A stretch of 64,000 nucleotides of DNA from Myxococcales bacterium. GTDB lineage: Bacteria > Myxococcota_A > Polyangia > Polyangiales > Ga0077539. Shown here piece after piece: positions 8,659 through 15,202 of the stretch (positions are counted from its first letter, which is position 1; each line of letters starts with the position of its first letter). A program made the position numbers and the translations under genes. Under the pieces are notes generated by a model. That model was not told the origin of the DNA and made no database searches. It was given only the letters and a program-made list of their open reading frames with translations. The DNA lies in the NCBI GenBank assembly GCA_013298625.1, contig JAAFIF010000010.1, forward strand, positions 83,747 to 147,746. The letters are read 5' to 3'.

Positions 8659-10053
8659 TCAGGGATTCGTCGGCGTCGCGGTGAGCTTGACGAAGTAGCC
8701 GACGCCCGGGCACGCAGCGAAGGTCGATCTGTTCGGCAGATATGCAGTGTTGAACGAGACACCCGTGGACTGCCCGATGTCGCCAGTGACGCCGATCGTC
8801 GCCGAATCGCCGCGGACCGTCGTGGGTCCGGTTCCGCTCAACGCGCAGCCAGTAAGGTTCGTTGTCCAACGGTGATAGAGGAAGAACACGTTGTCCGTGG
8901 TCTCTTGAAAGACCACCGAGAACGACAGCCGGTTGTTCGTGTTGCCAGTGATGGCGAGCTGCGCCTCTTTCCACGTGATGACGTAGCGGCGATTCGGCGC
9001 GGCGCTCGTCGAGTCGACCCCAGCGCAGATCTGCCCGTTGGTGATGGACAGCTTCTCGTCCCAGAACGGCAGCAACGACTGCTGAGGAGCGCTCGCGATC
9101 GCGGTGTTCGGGTCGCCGAACGTGCCCTGCAAGCTGATCGCGCCATTCGTGGTGACCTGCCAGATCGCGCCGTCCGCCGAAGAAAACGTGCTGCTGTAGA
9201 GCGTAAACGGAAACGGCATCTCGACGAGGCCGTAGTCGAACGAGCTCACAGAGCTGAGCGGGGAAGCGGTGGTGTCCGAGGTGACCACTGAACCAAACAA
9301 ACACGCGTCGCGCCACGGAGGAGTCGACTCGCTCCAAGCCGCGTTGCCAGCGACCACGTTGGAAGTCGCGGTGATCGTCCCCGCAGCGGCAGTGTACGAC
9401 GTTCGCGTGTACGTGCCCCACACCTTCACGTTGAAATTGAAGTCCGCGCCGCCGCTGGTGTTGAACGCCCAGAACGCGGTATCCGAACCGCCGCCCGGCA
9501 CCGCAGAATAGCCCCAGCCGCCCACGCCCGTACCGCTGGTGGGGTATCCGCTCGGCAAGCTCGACGGGTTCGACAACGTCGCTCCGCCCGTCATGTCGAT
9601 GATCTCGACGTGCGGGTTCTCGATCTGCCGTGCGCTGTCGTTGGTCAGGGTGACCATCGCGCAAATCTGCCCCCCGGTGCACGAGTTGCCGCCCACCGTC
9701 GCCGGTCCCACCGCGCCCGTCCCGCCGTCATCGAGGGACACGTTGCTCGTGCTGATGGGCGAGAAGCCAGGGCGCGGCAGCCCTGCCGCTGCGCCAGATT
9801 CACCTCGACGCGTGAACGTGAGCCGTCCAGTCGCGTGTGAGTAGTGTCCGACGAGCTCGGCTACGACCTCGGGCTGAGCGACCGCAGGACGCGCCCCCGG
9901 TTGAAGCCGGTTCGGCAACGAGCGCCGCGCAGCCAACCGCTGCGCCGGAGTCTGCTGCGGCTGCCCTTGCTCGACAGGTAGCGGCCCACCACACGCGGCA
10001 AGAGAGAGACTCGCGACCAACGTCGCTCCAACACGGAAAGAAAAGCTCTTCAT
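8659..10053 (-). CDS. Secreted lipoprotein with nidogen-like beta domain, upstream of precursor
   Basis: A 464-residue predicted lipoprotein. The N-terminus is a lipoprotein signal ending SLSLAACGG, so Cys is lipidated after cleavage. After a Pro/Gln/Arg-rich linker comes a Ser/Thr/Gly-rich beta domain, then a segment with FPFTLYSSTFSSADGAIW, LLPFWDEKL, YVITWKEAQ and LSFSVVFQETTDNVFFLYH, which resembles the nidogen-like surface domain seen in many myxobacterial secreted proteins. The ATG at 10053 has GAGG six bases before it. It is the first gene of the strand that carries the precursor, radical SAM, kinase and ABC genes, so it may be co-transcribed. Its role, for example as a surface partner or receptor for the peptide, is unknown. 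Confidence 0.7.
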   Translation of the reverse strand: MKSFSFRVGATLVASLSLAACGGPLPVEQGQPQQTPAQRLAARRSLPNRLQPGARPAVAQPEVVAELVGHYSHATGRLTFTRRGESGAAAGLPRPGFSPISTSNVSLDDGGTGAVGPATVGGNSCTGGQICAMVTLTNDSARQIENPHVEIIDMTGGATLSNPSSLPSGYPTSGTGVGGWGYSAVPGGGSDTAFWAFNTSGGADFNFNVKVWGTYTRTSYTAAAGTITATSNVVAGNAAWSESTPPWRDACLFGSVVTSDTTASPLSSVSSFDYGLVEMPFPFTLYSSTFSSADGAIWQVTTNGAISLQGTFGDPNTAIASAPQQSLLPFWDEKLSITNGQICAGVDSTSAAPNRRYVITWKEAQLAITGNTNNRLSFSVVFQETTDNVFFLYHRWTTNLTGCALSGTGPTTVRGDSATIGVTGDIGQSTGVSFNTAYLPNRSTFAACPGVGYFVKLTATPTNP

Positions 10054-10314
10054 CACAGGCCTCGGTGGGGGTTCATGAGGGGGGAGACATCACTCTGCGT
10101 CGGCCGTTGACGTCGCCAACACTCGAACGGACGCATAGTAGCCTTCACTCTGCAGCCCCACAAGCGGCCGACACGTGACCGATCTTTGGGCGACCTGGCG
10201 GTACCGAGCGAAGGAGCAGAGGGACATTCAACCCTGAGTTGCCGGTGACACCGTCGCCATTCGCCCAAATTTTTCTCTCGGCGCGACGACCGGCGGCCCG
10301 CCAAGCTGCGGTGC
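10054..10314. promoter_or_regulatory. Divergent control region of the RiPP cluster
   Basis: About 260 bases between the lipoprotein-precursor operon (minus) and the B2-B1 genes (plus). No ORF of note was found on either strand. TCACTCTGC occurs twice in direct orientation (10090-10098 and 10145-10153), each followed within 12 bases by CGGCCG, so these could be paired binding sites. An A/T-rich run (AAATTTTT) lies near 10266-10273 close to the B2 start. No regulator gene is visible in the cluster. Confidence 0.35.
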
Positions 10315-10707
10315 GTGTGGCGAGCGTCCCTCGAGGTCTTCCGATGGAGGATTGTGCTGCCGACGCGCTACGATCGCGCGCCGTTCGACGCGCTCTTGCG
10401 GTCTCTCGACGGCCGCCATGGTCATGGTGGCGCGCTCTCTGCGGAGCTGGTCGCAGCGATCGTGCGCGGTGAACGAGCGGTCGAGCGCATCCCGCTGCTG
10501 CCCAAAACCTGCCTATTTCGCTCGTTGGCGCGGTTCGCCGTGCTGCGGGCGCGCGGGATCGACGCTGCGTTCGTGATGGGCCTGCCGCGGGACGGCGTGG
10601 GCGACGGGCACGCTTGGGTCGAAGTGGCCGGCGTCGCGGTGCTCGACGACGAAGACCTCTCGTCAATGACCGTGACGTTCTGCTATCCCCCCGCCGCTCG
10701 AACCTAG
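10315..10707 (+). CDS. B2 transglutaminase-like leader peptidase (lasso B2 family)
   Basis: A 130-residue protein of the B2 family, the cysteine protease that removes the leader in lasso peptide biosynthesis. The conserved core is LLPKTCLFRSLARFAVLRAR then GIDAAFVMGL and GHAWVEVAG, giving a likely triad Cys66, His99 and Asp111. Length and motif order match stand-alone B2 proteins, which act with a separate B1 protein; that B1 protein starts 27 bases downstream. The start is a GTG at 10315 and the frame offers no better start upstream; a few N-terminal residues may be wrong. Its expected job is cutting the precursor after Leu40, two residues past the conserved Thr. Confidence 0.85.
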   Translation: MWRASLEVFRWRIVLPTRYDRAPFDALLRSLDGRHGHGGALSAELVAAIVRGERAVERIPLLPKTCLFRSLARFAVLRARGIDAAFVMGLPRDGVGDGHAWVEVAGVAVLDDEDLSSMTVTFCYPPAART

Positions 10708-10733
10708 GCGGTCGGCGCGCAACGGAGTGTCTC

Positions 10734-11015
10734 GTGATCGACGCAAACACAAAGCTCCACTCGAACCCTCGCTGCTTGCTGACCGAGCTCGACGACGGCA
10801 CTGGGGTGCTGCTGCACCTCGACACCAAGTACTATTTTACCCTCAATGACACTGGGGTTTTTCTCTGGAAGCAGCTCGCCGAGACGCCCAGCTCAGCGAG
10901 CGAGCTCGCCGAGAGGCTCAGCGTCGAGTTCGAGGTGACCGAGGGGGACGCCCTTCCCCATGTGCGCTCGCTCGTCGAAGAGCTGCACGCCAATCGTCTG
11001 GTCGAGCTTCGTTGA
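10734..11015 (+). CDS. B1 PqqD-like leader-binding protein (RRE)
   Basis: A 93-residue PqqD-family protein, the RiPP recognition element that binds the precursor leader and presents it to the B2 protease and other enzymes. The family core is visible as GTGVLLHLDTKYYFTLNDTG then VFLWKQL, followed by a helical C-terminus ending LVEELHANRLVEL. The GTG at 10734 is preceded by GGAG at 10724-10727; the longer frame starting at 10614 is out-of-frame coding of the B2 gene and was rejected. It is on the plus strand after B2, divergent from the precursor operon. The Tyr -17/Pro -14 leader motif of the 56-residue peptide is the expected binding site. Confidence 0.85.
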   Translation: MIDANTKLHSNPRCLLTELDDGTGVLLHLDTKYYFTLNDTGVFLWKQLAETPSSASELAERLSVEFEVTEGDALPHVRSLVEELHANRLVELR

Positions 11016-11022
11016 GCGCTGC

Positions 11023-11871
11023 TCAGCGCTCGTGCGGCACGAGCAGCGCGTGCGGAAACGGGCTCGACTCGAGCAAGACCACCGCGTAGCCCGCTTCGTG
11101 GGCGATCGCCTGCACCTCGCTCTCGGAGAACGCGTACACGAACCCGCCGCCAGCCTCGTACGCGAGGCCCGGCTCGATCCGCTGATTGGGCGCGCCCAGC
11201 GCAGAGAACACCGAGCGAAGCGTCGTGCGAAGCTGCTCGGTCCGCCCTCCATAGCCGAGGTCGGGACGAAGAAAGAAGCTGGTGATGAGCGGCGCACGCG
11301 GGGCGAGCGCGCGGGCGGCGACGAGCAACGACCGCTGCTCGGCACGGGTGAGCACGTGCGTGATGCTCCCCCAGCCGAGCACGACGAGGTCGTACGGCGC
11401 GCGGTTGGAGAGGGCGGCGAGCGGACCAGCCGCGAGGACCGCAGGCTCGAGGTCTGCGTAAACGCCGTCGAGGACGATCGCGCCCGAGCCCGGGTGCTCG
11501 CGCGCGACCTGCTCGGCTCCCGCGCGTAGGATTGGGTTGGGCTCGAACGCGACCGGCTCGAAGCCGCGTTCGATGAGCGCCTTCAGCTCGCGGCCTCCGC
11601 CGGCGGCGCCGAGCAGCACTCGACCCGCGCGAGGCACTTCTGGGCGGGCGAGCAACGCGCGCTCCCACGAGAAGAGGCCGCGCTCGAAGGTCGCTCCGCC
11701 GGGCAGATACACGCGCTGGTCGCGGTATGCGCGCTCGATCACGGCGCTTCGCTGGCGCGCGTCGAGCCAGGACAACAACAGCTCGTCGCGCAAGACTTCG
11801 TAGCCGTGAAACGCGTACCAGGCGAGGCGGTCCACCTTCTGAATGGCGCGGACCCATCGTGGAACAGACAT
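11023..11871 (-). CDS. Class I SAM-dependent methyltransferase-like protein
   Basis: About 282 residues. GRVLLGAAGGGRELKALIER followed by GFEPVAFEPNP looks like motif I and the acidic end of strand 2 of a Rossmann methyltransferase; APYDLVVLGWGSITHVL resembles motif IV, and the tail FVYAFSESEVQAIAHEAGY resembles the C-terminal strand pair. The substrate is unknown. It converges on the B1 gene (7 bases between stops) and is divergent from the nucleotidyltransferase gene, so it may belong to the RiPP cluster as a tailoring enzyme. Two starts are possible: the ATG used here, or a TTG at 11889 with a strong but very close GGGAGG. No motif tells whether it acts on peptide, sugar or a small molecule. 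Confidence 0.65.
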   Translation of the reverse strand: MSVPRWVRAIQKVDRLAWYAFHGYEVLRDELLLSWLDARQRSAVIERAYRDQRVYLPGGATFERGLFSWERALLARPEVPRAGRVLLGAAGGGRELKALIERGFEPVAFEPNPILRAGAEQVAREHPGSGAIVLDGVYADLEPAVLAAGPLAALSNRAPYDLVVLGWGSITHVLTRAEQRSLLVAARALAPRAPLITSFFLRPDLGYGGRTEQLRTTLRSVFSALGAPNQRIEPGLAYEAGGGFVYAFSESEVQAIAHEAGYAVVLLESSPFPHALLVPHER

Positions 11872-11936
11872 CGCGTTCGATGGTAGCAACTCCCTCCCTT
11901 GGCATTCATCATTTGCGCGGAAGAGCGTTCGCAGCG

Positions 11937-12845
11937 ATGAGCTTCGCGGACCCGCGCGGCGCGGCGTTCGACGCCATCGAGCTCGCCGCGCGACGCGCGC
12001 GGGCAGAATTCGCGCTCGCCCGCGTGCTGAGCGCGCTCGACGCAGAGGGCATCCCAGCGATCCCCGTGAAGGGGATCGTCACGGGTCGGTGGCTCTACCG
12101 CAGCGCGCACGAGCGCCCGATGAGCGACGTCGACCTGCGCGTCCGCGGCAGAGACCGACGCGCGGTGCTCGCGCTCGCAGAGCGTCATCGCTGGCCCATC
12201 CAGCAGCGCTCGGCGCTGTATCGAAGCGTGACGTTCGTCGTCGAGGACACGCCGTTCGACGTCGAGTGCGCCGTGGGCGCGCCGGCGATGTGCTCGATGA
12301 GCGTGGAGGCGATGCTCTCGCGAGCGCGCAGGACGCGCGAAGGGCTCCGCTGCGAACACTACCGCGCAGAGACCCACGACCACGCCCTGCTGCTCGCGAT
12401 GAACGTGCTGAAAGACCAGGTCGGCCGCTCGTTTCCGTGGGCGATCGAAGACCTCGTGCGCGTCGCGACAGTAGCCGATTTTTCGCCGTCGATCCTGGGC
12501 GAGCGCGCGTGGCGCGCTGGGACAGCGAGCGCGCTTCTCGCGGTCGCGCGATGGCTGGCGAGCGAGCGCGACAGCGCTCCGTGGAGAGCGGTGGCCGAGG
12601 CGGTCGGCGCTCCTCCTCGCCCGCGCTACGCGCACGCCCTCGAGCGCGCCCTCGCTCCGGGCGGCAGTCCGCGAATCAGCGCGCTCAGAACGCTCCTCGC
12701 AAGACGATCTAACGATTTGTATTCTATGAGAATTTTGTCCATCTCAGCCGCCGCGATCTTCGTGCCGTCGGTCGTCGGCGAGCGCCTCGTCCTGGGCGCT
12801 CTCGAACGCCGAGCCCGCCGCGAGCAACACAGACCACGGCCCTGA
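11937..12845 (+). CDS. Nucleotidyltransferase-fold protein of lasso-type clusters
   Basis: About 302 residues. After IPAIPVKGIVTGRWLYRSA comes RPMSDVDLRVRGRD; the Asp-x-Asp in a conserved LY-x(n)-R-x-x-SD-x-D pattern is that of the nucleotidyltransferase-superfamily proteins that accompany B1, B2 and HPr-kinase-like genes in lasso clusters such as paeninodin. In those clusters the kinase and this protein act on the peptide C-terminus, though the reaction of this one is less well known. The ATG at 11937 is chosen; the frame also has an ATG at 11880 that would overlap the divergent methyltransferase start. The C-terminal 40 residues (hydrophobic plus Arg-rich) are unlike the family and their role is unclear. 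Confidence 0.7.
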   Translation: MSFADPRGAAFDAIELAARRARAEFALARVLSALDAEGIPAIPVKGIVTGRWLYRSAHERPMSDVDLRVRGRDRRAVLALAERHRWPIQQRSALYRSVTFVVEDTPFDVECAVGAPAMCSMSVEAMLSRARRTREGLRCEHYRAETHDHALLLAMNVLKDQVGRSFPWAIEDLVRVATVADFSPSILGERAWRAGTASALLAVARWLASERDSAPWRAVAEAVGAPPRPRYAHALERALAPGGSPRISALRTLLARRSNDLYSMRILSISAAAIFVPSVVGERLVLGALERRARREQHRPRP

Positions 12846-12952
12846 CAACGGGCATTTGTTTTCTCCGCCGGGCTGAGACTCTGCGAAGCCTCTCTCCACA
12901 CAACGGGCGAGGGTTCTGCTATCACCCACCGACTTTTTCAGAGGTTTCGACG

Positions 12953-15172
12953 TTGGCCGAAGAGCAAACAGCGGTCGTCCAAGACGACCAACAAGGAGCA
13001 GGCGTCCAAGCGATGCTGATGTTGGGTCGCGGCCTCTGGCGGCTGCGCTACCTCATCATCCTCGTCGCCGCGATCACGACGGCCGTCGTCGCGTTGTGGA
13101 CCCTGCGTCAGCCGAAGATCTTCGCGGCCTCGACGACGATCGAGTTCGACCCTACCCCGCCGCGTCCGCTCGGCGACCGCATCGAAGAGGTCTCTTCGGG
13201 TCTCGAGAGCTACTGGACCACGCGAGAGTACTACTCGACGCAGTTTCAGGTGCTGCAGAGCCAGCGCATCTCAGAGGCGGTGGTGAGGCAGCTCGGGCTG
13301 CAGCACGACGCGGACTTCATGGGGGTGCCGAAGGAGCAGCGGCAGGGGTTTCGAAGCGTTCCGGTGCTGCGCGCGGCGGGCGTGCTGCGCGGGAGAATGC
13401 GGGTCGAGTCCGTGAAGGACAGCCGCATCGCGCTCATCGCTGTCGAAGACACGAGCCCGCGCCGCGCACAGCTGCTGGCCAACACGATCGCCGCCATCTA
13501 CATCCGGCAAAACCTCGACCAGCGCATGTCCACTACGGTGAGCGCGCTCGAGTGGCTCGGGCAGCAGCTCGATACGCTGCGCCGGCAGCTCGATACCAGC
13601 GAGCGAGCGCTCTACTCGTACCGCCAGCAAAACAACCTGCTCAGCACCTCCTTCGAGCAGAGCCGAGATCACATCGGCACCAAGATCACCGCGCTGTCCA
13701 ACGCGGTCACCGAAGTGCAAACCCGGCGCATCGCGGTCAACGCGCGCGTGCTCGAGCTGCGCCGCGCTGCGCGATCGATCGAGGCCAACGGCGATGTCAT
13801 GGCGGCGCTTGCGCCGGAGCTGCTCTCGTCTCCGGCGCTGTCAACGCTGCGCGGGCAGCTCGAAGGGCTCGACCGAGAGAAGGCCGGCCTCGCCCCGCGC
13901 TACGGCGCGGGGGCGCAGCAGATGCAGCTCATTCAGGGCCGCATCGACGAGGTCAAGCTCGCGATCCGTCGCGAGGTGCGAAACGTGCTCGAGTCCGCAG
14001 AGGCGGAGCTCCGCACGCTGCGACGCAACGAAGGAGACCTGCGCAGCGCCGTGGCGAGCGCGCAGCGTGAAGGCCTCGAGCTGAGCCTCCGAGAGATCGA
14101 GTACGGCCAGCTCGTGCGCGAGCGCGAGAACAACTCGAAAATCTACGGAATCGTCCTCGAGCGCTCGAAGCAGACGGACCTCTCGCGGTTGATGCGCGTC
14201 AACAACGTGCGAGTGCTCGATGAAGCGCTGCTGCCCGGCGCACCCGTGCGACCAAACATCACCACGAACATCGGCGTGGGGTCGCTGGCCGGGCTCGTGC
14301 TGGGGATCGTCCTCGCGTACATCGTGCTTCAAGCAGACCGCACGATGCGCAATGAAACGGACGTGCGCGACGAGCTCTCGGCCACATCGCTCGGAGTACT
14401 GCCGAAGATCACGAACCGGCTGGGGACTCGCTACGCGGCCTCCTACGGAAAGAACGAGGCAGAAGAGCCGATCAAGAACATGGATCTGGTTGTGCACTCG
14501 CACCCGAACTCAGCCGCCGCTGAGGCGTGCAGAGTGATTCGCACCAACCTGCTGTTCATGGCTCCGGACAAGCCGTTCGAGCTCATCATGGTGACCTCGT
14601 GCGATCCCCGCGACGGCAAGACCCTCGTGGCGAGTTCGCTCGCGATCTCCCTCGCGCAGAGCGGGAAGAAAGTGCTCCTCGTCGACACCGACCTGCGACG
14701 CCCGCGCGTGCACAAGGCGTTTGGAGTGAAGTCCATCGTCGGCATCACCAACGTCCTCGTTAACGAAGCCACCATCGAAGAAGCGACGCTCGACACGGAC
14801 GTCCCCAACCTCGAGCTGATGTTGTGCGGCCCGATTCCTCCGAACCCGTCGGAGCTGCTGCACAGCAAGCGATTCGAAGACCTGCTCGCGCAGCTGCGGG
14901 AGAAGTACGACCGCGTCGTGTTCGACACCCCACCGGTCGGCGCGGTCACCGACGCGCTGGTGATCGGTCCGCAGGTAGACGGAGCGATCCTGGTCACGCG
15001 CGTGCGCAAGACCGTGCGCGCCAAGGCCCGCCACGTCCTCACGCAACTTCAAGCGCTCGGCACGCGCATGGCCGGCGTCGTGCTCAACGACGTCGACCTG
15101 CAAAAAGACGGACGCGAGTACTACTCGTACGCGGGGACGTACGAATACAAATCCCGCAGAGAACCCACCTGA
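12953..15172 (+). CDS. Wzz-type chain-length protein fused to BY-kinase
   Basis: A 739-residue polysaccharide co-polymerase with tyrosine autokinase. Two membrane segments (about residues 33-52 and 437-457) flank a long coiled-coil periplasmic region typical of Wzc and ExoP proteins. The cytoplasmic kinase starts near residue 540 with CDPRDGKTLVAS as Walker A (the usual GEGKT is RDGKT), VLLVDTDLRRPR as Walker A-prime and VVFDTPPVG as Walker B. The C-terminus is a tyrosine cluster, EYYSYAGTYEYK, the autophosphorylation tail. It controls polymer length and export by cycling phosphorylation. The start is a TTG with AGAGG eight bases upstream. It heads the run of three plus-strand genes that also includes the polymerase-like protein and a glycosyltransferase. 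Confidence 0.9.
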   Translation: MAEEQTAVVQDDQQGAGVQAMLMLGRGLWRLRYLIILVAAITTAVVALWTLRQPKIFAASTTIEFDPTPPRPLGDRIEEVSSGLESYWTTREYYSTQFQVLQSQRISEAVVRQLGLQHDADFMGVPKEQRQGFRSVPVLRAAGVLRGRMRVESVKDSRIALIAVEDTSPRRAQLLANTIAAIYIRQNLDQRMSTTVSALEWLGQQLDTLRRQLDTSERALYSYRQQNNLLSTSFEQSRDHIGTKITALSNAVTEVQTRRIAVNARVLELRRAARSIEANGDVMAALAPELLSSPALSTLRGQLEGLDREKAGLAPRYGAGAQQMQLIQGRIDEVKLAIRREVRNVLESAEAELRTLRRNEGDLRSAVASAQREGLELSLREIEYGQLVRERENNSKIYGIVLERSKQTDLSRLMRVNNVRVLDEALLPGAPVRPNITTNIGVGSLAGLVLGIVLAYIVLQADRTMRNETDVRDELSATSLGVLPKITNRLGTRYAASYGKNEAEEPIKNMDLVVHSHPNSAAAEACRVIRTNLLFMAPDKPFELIMVTSCDPRDGKTLVASSLAISLAQSGKKVLLVDTDLRRPRVHKAFGVKSIVGITNVLVNEATIEEATLDTDVPNLELMLCGPIPPNPSELLHSKRFEDLLAQLREKYDRVVFDTPPVGAVTDALVIGPQVDGAILVTRVRKTVRAKARHVLTQLQALGTRMAGVVLNDVDLQKDGREYYSYAGTYEYKSRREPT

Positions 15173-15202
15173 GCCAACAGCGCGAGCGAGCACAGCGAAC
15201 CC

